This document shows, one piece after another, positions 8,772-18,020 of a DNA stretch of 64,000 nt (positions within the stretch are counted from its first letter, which is position 1; the number at the start of each line of letters is the position of its first letter). Source of the DNA: Bacteriovoracaceae bacterium (GTDB lineage: Bacteria > Bdellovibrionota > Bacteriovoracia > Bacteriovoracales > Bacteriovoracaceae); assembly GCA_018675575.1 (NCBI GenBank), contig JABGXW010000162.1, forward strand, positions 85,402-149,401, written 5' to 3'. The notes beneath the pieces are model-generated. The model worked only from the letters and a program-made list of their open reading frames with translations. It had not been told where the DNA came from and ran no database searches. The translations under genes were made by a program, and so were the position numbers.

Positions 8772-9590
8772 TTAGTTCAAATGTTTTTCAACAACCTTGA
8801 TATTTGCTCCCTTACGTAGGTCAGCAAAATATTTTTGAAGAATTGAATCTCTTTTTTGATCGTAAACAACTTTCTTGTAGAATGCCATGTTGATCGATTT
8901 AAAGTCTTTTGCGGCCAATACCTTGATGACATGATAACCAAATTGGGTTCTTACAGGTGATGTAATATAGTTATTGGCCTTTCCGTTAATTGCTTTAAAG
9001 TATTCTGGCGCCAGTCTAGAAGCTGGTTGAAACCCCATGTCCCCACCATTTGGAGCCGTGCTGCTTTGCGAAAACTTGTTAGCAAGTACGGCATATTTAT
9101 CAGGATTTGTTTTAAGCGCAGAGTAAACTTCAAGTGCCTGCTTTAACGCCGCTTTTACTTCGTTTTCATCTGGTTGGGCCCTAACCCTAAATAAGATATG
9201 AGCAGTCCTATATTCTTTATGTCCTTGATAATATTTCTCAGTATCTCTGTCTGTAACAGATATTTTTTTAAGAAGTGGCTCTAGATCCTTAGAAATTTGA
9301 GCATGGTACATAACCTCTTGCATTTTCTTTTTAACTATTGGGTTGTTGTTCAGCTTGTTTTTAAGCGCCCTTGCTATGCCAAGTTTTTTGTTAATTAATT
9401 CGTTTAAAACAGAATCTTTAGAAGTAGGTTTGTCATTAACAAACAACATTCTCTGGCGAAAACTTTCATCTAATTCTGCTTTGAAAATCTTCTCTCCGTT
9501 TACAGTTGCCACAATCAGAGGTTTTTTAGCTGCAAAAACATTAAGAGGGAGAATGAAAAGTAATAGAAATTTTAAAGAGTTATTTATCAT
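8772..9590 (-). CDS. Periplasmic parvulin-type peptidyl-prolyl isomerase
   Basis: Foldase of the SurA/PpiC/PrsA class. Residues 1-20 are a signal peptide ending in NVFAA, followed by the N-terminal chaperone segment (VATVNGEKIFKAELDESF). A well-conserved parvulin domain lies at about 125-225, with RTAHILFRV, FSQSSTAPNGGDMGFQ, and TSPVRTQFGYHVIKV. The 272-residue length is usual. It is followed after 67 nt by the second SurA-like gene, so two related foldases, one with an intact and one with an eroded isomerase domain, are made from one transcript. Confidence 0.9.
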   Translation of the reverse strand: MINNSLKFLLLFILPLNVFAAKKPLIVATVNGEKIFKAELDESFRQRMLFVNDKPTSKDSVLNELINKKLGIARALKNKLNNNPIVKKKMQEVMYHAQISKDLEPLLKKISVTDRDTEKYYQGHKEYRTAHILFRVRAQPDENEVKAALKQALEVYSALKTNPDKYAVLANKFSQSSTAPNGGDMGFQPASRLAPEYFKAINGKANNYITSPVRTQFGYHVIKVLAAKDFKSINMAFYKKVVYDQKRDSILQKYFADLRKGANIKVVEKHLN

Positions 9591-9661
9591 ATTTTTTCCA
9601 TGAATATTTTTAATATATTAAGAGATTATATCAGAAAAATAAAATGTTATTAATAAAAACA

Positions 9662-12600
9662 CTAGGATGGAACAATTTTCTCTGCAATCTTTTGGCAAAC
9701 ACCGACTAATTCAGTAGGACTTATTTCTTGCCCATGGGAATACATAACCCGATATTCAGGAGTAAATTGGTAAATCTTTGGTTGTGATAAAAAGACCTCA
9801 ACAATATTGTTACGCAGGTCTGCATTGCCCTTTAGAGCGTCTTGGTCGAAATTAAAAACAACTGAGGGGCCTGTAACTTGAACAGATTTTAATCCACAAA
9901 ATTTTAAGACAACTCTAGACTTTAAAATATGAATAAGATTATTTAGCTCTGCAGGTATGGCACCATAAATATCTAAGAATTCTTCTTCAATGTAATTTAT
10001 TTGTTCCAAATTTGTAGAATTAGAGAGTCTTTTATACGTTTTTAGTCTTTCTGAAGAGTTATGTATGTAGTTATTAGGAATGTAGGCAGGATGTGGCGTA
10101 GAAATTTCAATGTCCATTCTCTCTACTTTTTTGTTGCCCTGAATCTCATTAATCGCTTCTTTCAATAAACCCATATAAAGCTCTAATCCAATAGAGCCAA
10201 TGTGACCTGTTTGTTCTCCTCCTAAAATATCACCAGCACCTCTGATCTCTAAATCACAAGTCGCAATATTAAACCCCGAGCCCATGTCCGCATAAGTTTG
10301 AAGCGCCTTTAATCTTTTTTCAGCAATTTCTGACAATGAGCGATTATTTGGAATAACAAAATAAGCGTAAGCTTTTTTATCTGATCGACCGATTCTTCCT
10401 CTAAGTTGATGAAGTTGAGCTAGGCCGAATGTATCAGCACGATCGATAATCATGGTATTTGCATTAGGAATATCGAGACCAGATTCAATTATTGTAGTAG
10501 CAACGAGAATTTGAAACTCATTGGCGTAAAATCTTCTGATTCTATCTTCTAACTCTTTCTCTGGCATTTGTCCGTGAGCAAATACAATTTTTGCTGTTGG
10601 CACCAACTCTCTAATATGTGAAACAAATTGTTCCATATCATTGACTTTATTATGAACGACAAAGACTTGCCCCCCCCTACTAAGCTCTTTTTCTATCGCT
10701 ACCTTTATTGTGTGGGCATCATCTTTTATTAAGTAAGTCTTAATTGATTGCCTTCTCGGAGGGGCTGTTTTTATAAGTGCGAGATCTCTAATTCCTAAGA
10801 AAGCTAATTGTAAAGTTCTTGGGATAGGCGTTGCTGTTAAGGTTAGAAAATCTACTGTAGATTTTAATAGTTTTAGTTTTTCTTTATGTCCAACCCCAAA
10901 TCGCTGCTCTTCATCTACTACGACTAGCCCAAGATCTCTGTATTTTATTTTTTCAGATAGTAGTGCATGAGTTCCAATGATTATATCTATTTTACCTTCA
11001 GCAAGTTTTGACTTAATTTTTTTAGCTTCTTTTGAGGTTTTAAAGCGAGATAAGAAATCAACAGATACCGCAAACTTTCTAAATCGCTCCTTAAACGAGT
11101 TGTAATGTTGAAGCGCAAGAATTGTTGTGGGTACAAGAATTGCTACCTGCTTATGATCTAATATCGCCTTATAGGCTGCCCTCATCGCCACTTCAGTTTT
11201 TCCGAAACCCACATCTCCACAAACAAGAAAATCCATCGGTTTGGTTTTTTGCATAGACTTTATTACTTCAGAAATGGCAAGTGTTTGATCGGGAGTTTCT
11301 TCGAACGGAAAAGCAAGTTCGAATTCATTAAACTCATGATCAGGTGGAGAAAATCCATAAGCTAGTGCTGAATTTCGTTTCGCTTGTAATTTAAGTAAAT
11401 CAAAAGCAAGTTTTTTAACCCCAGAGCGCGCCTTCTCTTTTGCTTTCAAGAATTTACCTGTACGTAAACTGTCTGACTTTATGCCGGATGAGCTATCTGC
11501 GTGCTTTTGAATAGTGTTTATTTTATATACAGGAACATAAATTTTGTCTTTACTGGTATATTCAATAACTAAATAGTCAGAGGTGAGTCCATTTAATGTG
11601 AGAGATTCGAGTCCAAGGAAAACACCTACCCCGTGTTCATTATGAACGACAAAGTCATTTTCTTTTAAGGTCGCTAATTGTTCGGCAAATAAATCTATAT
11701 TTTGAGTTCTTATAAACCTGGCTTTAGCGCTTTTGGTAGAAAATAAATCACCGTCAGAAATAAGCAAGGTTGGACCGTTTTGATAATAAAACCCAGAAGA
11801 AACTTTAAAATATTCAAACTTAATCTTGTTAATTAACGCGGTAGAAAACTCATAAGCTTCAAGTAGATGTTTAAACTCATCATGTGATGATTGATACTTT
11901 GATGTGAAGATAACTTGCCCTTTGGTACTGAAGTTATCTTTTATGTATTGTAAAATAGTTCTTATATATTCCTGTTTACTATCTGTCGGATTTGTAATTT
12001 GTTTAAAAAATAACTTAGTGCTTTCAAGTTTGAATTCCACCATATTAGAAAGGTCTTGATCTAGATTTGAAAGAATAGCGACCTCATTAATTTTTAAACA
12101 TCGATAATTTAAAATATTGTTTAACACCTCTGGATCTAAAATTTTATCAGGATGTGGAAGAAGGTTTTGAGTATCTTTATTTTTTTCTTCACGATTAAAA
12201 TCATCACAAAGTTCGTCATAAAATATCTCAAATGATTGTTGCCCTCGTAGATCTTCAACGCTTGAAACTAAAACTGACTCTGTATTAAAATAATTTAATA
12301 AGGACGATGACTTTTCAAAAAACAAGGGACAATAAGCCGGATAATCATCAAATAGAAACTGATCACTGAGCAAGGCGAATATCCTTTTCCTTGACTCCAG
12401 CTTTTCTCTGGAAGAAATTGGAGGCATTGGAATATGTTGTCGTAAGTTTTGACTAAACTCTTGGTTAACTAGGATTTGTGGGGCAGGTCCAATAAAAATT
12501 TGATCGATAGAAATTTCTTTTTTTGTCCTCTGTGTTGCACGATCAATTTGGAAAATTTCCTCAATCATGTCATCAAAATACTGGATTCTTATGGGCTCAT

Positions 12601-13153
12601 GAGAAATAGGAAAAATATCGAATATTTCTCCTTTTCTTGAAAAAGTCCCCGGTTCTTCAACGGTATGACTAGATTGGTATCCTATTGAGAGTAATTTATG
12701 AGCAAGATCTAGTGGCGAAATTATGTCACTAACTGACAGGGTTAGTATGTTACTCAAGAAAAACTCTTTAGGTGGAAGCTTCATGGCCAGCGCATCAACG
12801 GAACAGATAATCAACGAGTTTTCGTTATGTGCTAACTCATTCAATACCCGAAACCTTTGAATTAAGTTTCTTTCTGAGGAGAGAATTCCAGTGTAAGGAG
12901 AAACGTCAAGACCCGGGAAATGGCGCACGTTATGCGATGCAATTGTATTTTTTAATTGCTCATAAATTCGCTCAGAGTGCTCGTTAGAAGGACACACGAT
13001 AATATGATCTCTATCATAAAGAAATTTATTTTTGGCCATTATTGCATCTCGTAAGATGTAAGACCACTGTTCAGAATTAACTCCATTAATAGTTAATGCG
13101 TTTTGTTTTTTTGATGACCAGTCGTAAATTTTTGATAATAAATTATCTAACAT
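9662..13153 (-). CDS. mfd: Transcription-repair coupling factor Mfd
   Basis: ATP-dependent translocase that removes RNA polymerase stalled at lesions and recruits UvrA. The 1163 residues show the full domain order: an N-terminal UvrB-like region (FPGLDVSPYTG, PGTFSRKGEIFDIFP), the RNA-polymerase-interacting domain (GDFVVHNEHGVGVFLG-like segment, YKINTIQKHAD), and the helicase core. The core has Walker A GDVGFGKTE, DEEQ box, TATPIPRTL and RGRIGRSDKKAYAYF. A C-terminal regulatory domain follows. The ATG has a good AGGTGAG Shine-Dalgarno. It is the first gene of the minus-strand operon, divergent from nuoA, and shares the transcript with its partner uvrA. Confidence 0.96.
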   Translation of the reverse strand: MLDNLLSKIYDWSSKKQNALTINGVNSEQWSYILRDAIMAKNKFLYDRDHIIVCPSNEHSERIYEQLKNTIASHNVRHFPGLDVSPYTGILSSERNLIQRFRVLNELAHNENSLIICSVDALAMKLPPKEFFLSNILTLSVSDIISPLDLAHKLLSIGYQSSHTVEEPGTFSRKGEIFDIFPISHEPIRIQYFDDMIEEIFQIDRATQRTKKEISIDQIFIGPAPQILVNQEFSQNLRQHIPMPPISSREKLESRKRIFALLSDQFLFDDYPAYCPLFFEKSSSLLNYFNTESVLVSSVEDLRGQQSFEIFYDELCDDFNREEKNKDTQNLLPHPDKILDPEVLNNILNYRCLKINEVAILSNLDQDLSNMVEFKLESTKLFFKQITNPTDSKQEYIRTILQYIKDNFSTKGQVIFTSKYQSSHDEFKHLLEAYEFSTALINKIKFEYFKVSSGFYYQNGPTLLISDGDLFSTKSAKARFIRTQNIDLFAEQLATLKENDFVVHNEHGVGVFLGLESLTLNGLTSDYLVIEYTSKDKIYVPVYKINTIQKHADSSSGIKSDSLRTGKFLKAKEKARSGVKKLAFDLLKLQAKRNSALAYGFSPPDHEFNEFELAFPFEETPDQTLAISEVIKSMQKTKPMDFLVCGDVGFGKTEVAMRAAYKAILDHKQVAILVPTTILALQHYNSFKERFRKFAVSVDFLSRFKTSKEAKKIKSKLAEGKIDIIIGTHALLSEKIKYRDLGLVVVDEEQRFGVGHKEKLKLLKSTVDFLTLTATPIPRTLQLAFLGIRDLALIKTAPPRRQSIKTYLIKDDAHTIKVAIEKELSRGGQVFVVHNKVNDMEQFVSHIRELVPTAKIVFAHGQMPEKELEDRIRRFYANEFQILVATTIIESGLDIPNANTMIIDRADTFGLAQLHQLRGRIGRSDKKAYAYFVIPNNRSLSEIAEKRLKALQTYADMGSGFNIATCDLEIRGAGDILGGEQTGHIGSIGLELYMGLLKEAINEIQGNKKVERMDIEISTPHPAYIPNNYIHNSSERLKTYKRLSNSTNLEQINYIEEEFLDIYGAIPAELNNLIHILKSRVVLKFCGLKSVQVTGPSVVFNFDQDALKGNADLRNNIVEVFLSQPKIYQFTPEYRVMYSHGQEISPTELVGVCQKIAEKIVPS

Positions 13154-13241
13154 AATTGCTCACCTGCCAGCTGCGTTAAATGAAAGTCTCGTTAACGTAT
13201 TGTCTTAAAATTATTCCAATTCAAAATGTTTCCAAGATGTA

Positions 13242-13262
13242 CATAAAGATGTAATCTTTATG
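13242..13262. promoter_or_regulatory. Perfect 9-bp inverted repeat upstream of nuoA
   Basis: CATAAAGAT (13242-13250) and ATCTTTATG (13254-13262) are exact reverse complements around a GTA centre, ending 34 nt before the nuoA ATG in the divergent mfd/nuoA intergenic region. The size and symmetry fit a dimeric repressor or activator site; it could also fold in the nuo leader RNA. It does not match the FNR box (TTGAT-N4-ATCAA). No other strong dyad is visible in this intergenic region. Confidence 0.5.
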
Positions 13263-13296
13263 AGCTAATTTTTCAATAACAAATGGAGTGTATGCC

Positions 13297-13734
13297 ATGA
13301 CAGCATATAACCTAAACGCCTACATGCCAGTCATCATTTTGGTTGGTTTCGCAATCATTATGATTGTTGGTGCTTTAATTGTAGGTCGATTTATCAGACC
13401 ACACAACCCTTCTGACTTAAAAGAAACTGTTTATGAATGTGGCGAAGCGCCTATGGGTGTAGCATGGTCAAATTTTCATGTCCGTTTCTACGTTCTCGCC
13501 CTCGTTTTTATAATTTTTGATGTTGAGGGGGCTTTGATGTTTCCTGTTGCCGTCATCTTTAGAAAATTCAATGAAATAGGAAGTGGCTCAGCAGTCTTTG
13601 TGTCATTATTGCTTTTCATTGGCGTTTTACTTGCAGGCCTAGTTTATTGCTGGAGCAAGGGGGATCTCGACTGGGTTAAATCGTACACACAACAATCTTT
13701 CAATGAAGAAAGAGATGAAAAAAAATTGGCATAA
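13297..13734 (+). CDS. nuoA: NADH-quinone oxidoreductase subunit A
   Basis: Small membrane subunit of complex I at the junction of the quinone chamber and the membrane arm. The 145-residue protein has three membrane segments and the diagnostic motifs YECGEAP (TM1-2 loop) and FIIFDVEGALMFP (TM2). An upstream in-frame GTG (13288) overlaps the GGAG Shine-Dalgarno at 13285-13288, so the ATG at 13297 with 8 nt spacing is preferred. It opens a long same-strand operon through 31011. nuoB, C, D, E, F, G and I, which follow nuoA in classical operons, are absent here. Confidence 0.95.
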   Translation: MTAYNLNAYMPVIILVGFAIIMIVGALIVGRFIRPHNPSDLKETVYECGEAPMGVAWSNFHVRFYVLALVFIIFDVEGALMFPVAVIFRKFNEIGSGSAVFVSLLLFIGVLLAGLVYCWSKGDLDWVKSYTQQSFNEERDEKKLA

Positions 13735-13749
13735 CAATAAGGATTAAAA

Positions 13750-14946
13750 ATGAATTCAAGTGTCGTTTCTTTTTTTGCTGAGGCACCACCATATCAAATG
13801 GCAGTTGCTAAATTAACTGAAATACTAGGTTTCGATAGCTCCGTCTTAATGGCGTTTGTAACATTTTTTCTTGCATCATTTGTTGTTGTAAATGTAATGG
13901 CGCTTGTTGGTGGACTAGGAACATATGCAGAAAGAAAAATTTCTGCAGACTTACAGATGAGATTAGGCCCAAATAGGGTTGGACCATTTGGTTTATTACA
14001 GTTTTTAGCTGATGGTGTGAAAATGATACTCAAAGAAGATATCATTCCACGAGATGCTGATAGATTTCTTTTTATCATTGCTCCCCTTTTTTGTTTGGGT
14101 GGAGTTTTCGCTACTCTCGCAGTACTGCCTTTTAGTTCTGGTTTCACATTAACCCATTTAAATATAGGAGTATTCTACCTATTGGGAGTTTCATCTTTAG
14201 TTGGTGTGGGAATTTTCCTTGGTGGATTTTCTTCAAATTCAAAATGGTCTATGCTCGGAGGAATGAGAGGCGCTTCACAGATAATAAGTTATGAAGTTCC
14301 TGTAACTTTATCAATTATTACAATAGTCATTCTTTCAGGATCTTTAGCATTTGATAAAGTTATTGGCATCCAGGGGGGATTACCCCATCAGTGGTTCTTT
14401 TTACATAATCCTTTTACATTAATTTCATTCTTTGTTTTCTTTATATCGGCACTTGCGGAAACAAATAGAGCACCTTTTGATTTACCAGAAGCTGAATCAG
14501 AACTTGTATCTGGATATCACACTGAATATACTGGAATGAGATTCGCATTCTTTGCTTTGGCTGAATATATTGAAGTCTTTGTGGTTTGCGGCGTTGCTGT
14601 TGCTCTTTATTTGGGTGGCTATCAAGTCCCATTTCATTTAAGTGAGCTACACTTTTTGCATGATACCCTGGGCGTTCCTATGGCACCCGCTAGAATGCTT
14701 GGACAGATTTTAGAAATTGGATCATTTGTTACAAAAACAATTGCTCTTTATTATGTCGTTATTTGGATTAGATGGACATTACCAAGACTTAGAGTTGATC
14801 AATTGATGACTCTGTGTTGGAAATATTTAACTCCCATTTCCTTATTCAATCTTGTCGGTGCTGCATTTTGGATGTGGGCGTTTAAAGGTGAATCCGTATG
14901 GACTTTACTCGCGAACCTTACTAATAGTGTTGGTGGCGGTCATTAA
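13750..14946 (+). CDS. nuoH: NADH-quinone oxidoreductase subunit H
   Basis: Forms the quinone-access tunnel of complex I and links it to the proton pumps. The 398-residue polytopic protein has TYAERKISADLQMRLGPNRVGP, ADGVKMILKEDIIP and the highly conserved acidic loop ETNRAPFDLPEAESELVSGY, all intact. The C-terminal LRVDQLMTLCWKYLTP completes the family pattern. It begins 15 nt after nuoA with Shine-Dalgarno AAGGA. The intact motifs contrast with the diverged copy at 21394-22470. Confidence 0.96.
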   Translation: MNSSVVSFFAEAPPYQMAVAKLTEILGFDSSVLMAFVTFFLASFVVVNVMALVGGLGTYAERKISADLQMRLGPNRVGPFGLLQFLADGVKMILKEDIIPRDADRFLFIIAPLFCLGGVFATLAVLPFSSGFTLTHLNIGVFYLLGVSSLVGVGIFLGGFSSNSKWSMLGGMRGASQIISYEVPVTLSIITIVILSGSLAFDKVIGIQGGLPHQWFFLHNPFTLISFFVFFISALAETNRAPFDLPEAESELVSGYHTEYTGMRFAFFALAEYIEVFVVCGVAVALYLGGYQVPFHLSELHFLHDTLGVPMAPARMLGQILEIGSFVTKTIALYYVVIWIRWTLPRLRVDQLMTLCWKYLTPISLFNLVGAAFWMWAFKGESVWTLLANLTNSVGGGH

Positions 14947-14963
14947 TCGTTTGGAGATTATTT

Positions 14964-15509
14964 ATGTTTGATAATTTTATCTTTTTATCCTCAGCTGCTT
15001 TGGCCATTGGTGGAGCATTATCTGTTGTGGTAAGCACGAATCTTATGCATTCTTGTATCTATCTTTTAATGAGTCTGATAGGAGTTTCAGGATTATATGT
15101 AACACTTTCGGCAGACTTTTTAGCTGCAACTCAATTAGTTGTTTATGTTGGAGGCGTCGTAATACTTATGCTTTTTGCGATAATGCTTACAGCAGGTTCA
15201 GATAATAAAACAGTTAATAGGTTTGGTATTGTTAAGATACCACCAATGGGAAACTTAAAAACCTATATCATGAGCCTATTAACAGCTGGAGTAATGGGTT
15301 GTTCTGTTCTTAAAATGATTATGAATATTAATCAAACTACGAAACTTGGTGAACTTCCTCCGTATTCAACAACAGTTGAACAGATAGGAACTTTATTAGT
15401 CACTGATCACGTTTTAGCTTTTGAAATTTCTTCTGTACTTTTACTTGGGGCACTTGTTGGCGCTGCAGTTATTGCGAGACCAAGATTAGAAAATGAGGTT
15501 ACCAAATGA
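14964..15509 (+). CDS. nuoJ: NADH-quinone oxidoreductase subunit J
   Basis: Membrane-arm subunit whose third helix carries the pi-bulge gate for the E-channel. The 181-residue product has five membrane helices and the family signature VVYVGGVVILMLFAIML near residues 55-71. Shine-Dalgarno GGAG precedes the ATG. The stop overlaps nuoK by 4 bp (ATGA). Confidence 0.95.
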   Translation: MFDNFIFLSSAALAIGGALSVVVSTNLMHSCIYLLMSLIGVSGLYVTLSADFLAATQLVVYVGGVVILMLFAIMLTAGSDNKTVNRFGIVKIPPMGNLKTYIMSLLTAGVMGCSVLKMIMNINQTTKLGELPPYSTTVEQIGTLLVTDHVLAFEISSVLLLGALVGAAVIARPRLENEVTK

Positions 15510-15811
15510 TTTCTTTACCATCTTTCTTGGCAATTTCTTTTATTCTATTTGTGTCAGGACTTGTTGTCATGATTGCAAAGAAAAATATTATAGCCATACT
15601 TTTGGGCGTTGAGCTTATTTTGAACTCTGCGGCTTTAAATTTTGCAGCTTATACAAGATTTGTGAATCAGAATTTAGACGGACATATCATGTCCTTATTT
15701 ATTATCATCATTGCTGCTGCAGAAGCAGCAGTTGGCCTGGCCATTGTTATTAGATTTTTTCAAATACGAGAAAGCATCCATATTGATGATGCTACTCAGT
15801 TATTACAGTAG
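15506..15811 (+). CDS. nuoK: NADH-quinone oxidoreductase subunit K
   Basis: Small MrpC-like subunit of the proton path. The 101-residue product has three helices and keeps both functional glutamates, in LGVELILNS (equivalent of E. coli Glu36) and AAAEAAVGLA (Glu72). It overlaps nuoJ by 4 bp. nuoL begins 8 nt after the stop. Confidence 0.95.
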   Translation: MISLPSFLAISFILFVSGLVVMIAKKNIIAILLGVELILNSAALNFAAYTRFVNQNLDGHIMSLFIIIIAAAEAAVGLAIVIRFFQIRESIHIDDATQLLQ

Positions 15812-15819
15812 GAAGATTG

Positions 15820-17991
15820 ATGGATTACACAATTGGAAATATAGCTCCTATCATTTTGTTGCCTTTTGCGGCTTTTGTAATTAACGCTTTTATCGTTAAA
15901 AAAGTTCCAAAGTTTGCAGTAGGTCTTGGTTGTATCACAATGTTTGCGTCATTTTGTTATGCTTGCCGAGTTTTTAAAGATTTTGTTTTTGTAACTTATT
16001 CTGCAGACTATTATGTGCATAAGGTTTTCACATGGTTTGATTTGGGCCTAATTAATGGGAAACCATTTAATGTTGACATGGGTATCTATTTAGACAATAT
16101 GTCAGCAGTGCTACTACTTATGGTTACAGGATGTGCACTCATTATTCATATCTTTTCTACCTTTTATATGGAGCATGATGCCAGGTTTGGAAGCTTTTTT
16201 GTTTATCTTTCTCTCTTTACTGCTGCCATGATTGGACTCGTCCTTTCTGAAAACTTACTTTCTGTATTCGTCTTTTGGGAATTAATGGGCTTTTGCTCTT
16301 ACTCCCTCATTGGATTTTATTATGAGAAAGAGGGTGCTGGAAATGCTAGCATGAAAGCTTTTATGACTACTAGAGTGGGAGATGTATTTTTTCTCGTCGG
16401 TATCTTGGCCATCTGGAGCACAATAGGATCAACTTCTTTTGTCGATATTTATGCAGCAATCGCCAGCGGGGCCTTTAATGACTTAACAGTTGTCGGAATT
16501 CCGCTTGTTACTTTTTCTGCCATTTCCATCTTCTTAGGAACGATAGGAAAATCAGCACAATTTCCATTACAAGTTTGGCTGCCTGATGCCATGTGGGGAC
16601 CAACACCTTGTTCGGCCCTCATTCACGCCGCTACCATGGTTGCTGCTGGAGTTTATCTTTCTTTAAGAATGTATCCACTTATGGAAGCCGGTGGAATTAC
16701 CACTGTTATTGCTTATATTGGTGGTATAACGGCGTTTGGTGCTGCCACGATTGCGCTTATACAAACTGATATTAAGGCCGTTCTCGCCTACTCGACCATT
16801 TCTCAACTTGGGTATATGGTCTTAGGAATTGGTGTTGGCGCCTACAATGCCGCCTTCATGCATCTTATTACACATGCTGTATTTAAAGCTTGTTTGTTCT
16901 TGTCAGCAGGATCTGTTATTCATTCATTACATGATCATCACACAGATGGTCATGTTCAAGAAATGCCACGAATGGGTGGACTTAGAAAGAAAATGCCTTT
17001 TACTTTTATAGCTATGCTTTGCTGTACTTTTGCAATTGCAGGATTTCCATTCTTCAGTGGATTCGTTTCTAAAGATAGAATTCTTGGAGATGCCCTTTTG
17101 CAAGCGCTAGACCACAAAACTATGATTGCTCCTGCTGTATTGGGATTTATAGCGGCACTTTTAACAGCTTTTTATATGTTTAGAATGATGTTTTTAACAT
17201 TTTATGGTGAACCAAGAGATAAAGAACTTTATGAACATACTGATGTAGAAACCTTATCTTGGAATAGAAACGTACCACTTCTTATATTGACGGTTTTTAC
17301 TTTAGGCTTTTGGTATTCAGGTTCCTTAACTGGCCAAGGGTTAGTCAAATTTCCAGGTGTCGAACATAAGGAATGGTTTTCAACATTAATTAAAAAACCT
17401 GATGTGGAAAAATTCACAAAATACAAAAGAGAAGCTTGGGGGTCTACAGACTCAAGAGATCAATTCTTCGAAAAAGCTCATTATGATGCTAATCATGGAA
17501 TGACAGAAGCACAAGCTCATCACGCTCATCACGTTCATCATATTGGCGCAATTATGTCGATCATTATAGCTTTCTTTGGCTTTTTTATTGCCTATATGAT
17601 GTATATCAAAAAAGCTTGGAGTCCGGGATGGTGGAGTTCCAAACTCTCTCCTTGGTACAGAGCTCTTCAAAGTAAATATTTTTTCGATGATCTCTATATT
17701 AAAGTGATTATTCAAAAAGGATTACTTGGAATGAATAATTTCCTCGCTTGGATAGATATGGGCATTTATGATCGATACATTGTAGATGGAACAGAGGTAA
17801 TAAATAGATTTGCCTACAGAGTTTCAAATTGGTTTGATAATAAAATTGTCGATACTGTCGGTGTTGATGGAACAGGTGCATCTGTTAGATTATTTAACGT
17901 TGTGCTTAGAACTATTCAATCTGGAAAGATTCAATTTTACTTTATGATACTTGTAGTAGTTTTAGTTAGTTACATTTGGACATTAGTTTAA
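15820..17991 (+). CDS. nuoL: NADH-quinone oxidoreductase subunit L
   Basis: Distal antiporter-like proton pump of complex I. The 723-residue protein has the TM5 glutamate in FVFWELMGFCSYSL, the TM7 lysine in GTIGKSAQFPLQVWLPDAM, the TM8 histidine region SALIHAATMVAAGVYL and the TM12 lysine in GFPFFSGFVSKD. A C-terminal extension provides the lateral helix. The hydrophilic segment before the lateral helix is histidine-rich (AHHAHHVHH, about residues 567-575). A TTG one codon upstream is possible; the ATG at 15820 has AGGA 6 nt upstream. Confidence 0.96.
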   Translation: MDYTIGNIAPIILLPFAAFVINAFIVKKVPKFAVGLGCITMFASFCYACRVFKDFVFVTYSADYYVHKVFTWFDLGLINGKPFNVDMGIYLDNMSAVLLLMVTGCALIIHIFSTFYMEHDARFGSFFVYLSLFTAAMIGLVLSENLLSVFVFWELMGFCSYSLIGFYYEKEGAGNASMKAFMTTRVGDVFFLVGILAIWSTIGSTSFVDIYAAIASGAFNDLTVVGIPLVTFSAISIFLGTIGKSAQFPLQVWLPDAMWGPTPCSALIHAATMVAAGVYLSLRMYPLMEAGGITTVIAYIGGITAFGAATIALIQTDIKAVLAYSTISQLGYMVLGIGVGAYNAAFMHLITHAVFKACLFLSAGSVIHSLHDHHTDGHVQEMPRMGGLRKKMPFTFIAMLCCTFAIAGFPFFSGFVSKDRILGDALLQALDHKTMIAPAVLGFIAALLTAFYMFRMMFLTFYGEPRDKELYEHTDVETLSWNRNVPLLILTVFTLGFWYSGSLTGQGLVKFPGVEHKEWFSTLIKKPDVEKFTKYKREAWGSTDSRDQFFEKAHYDANHGMTEAQAHHAHHVHHIGAIMSIIIAFFGFFIAYMMYIKKAWSPGWWSSKLSPWYRALQSKYFFDDLYIKVIIQKGLLGMNNFLAWIDMGIYDRYIVDGTEVINRFAYRVSNWFDNKIVDTVGVDGTGASVRLFNVVLRTIQSGKIQFYFMILVVVLVSYIWTLV

Positions 17992-18020
17992 AAGTTAATT
18001 TTTTATAAGGAGACAACCGC

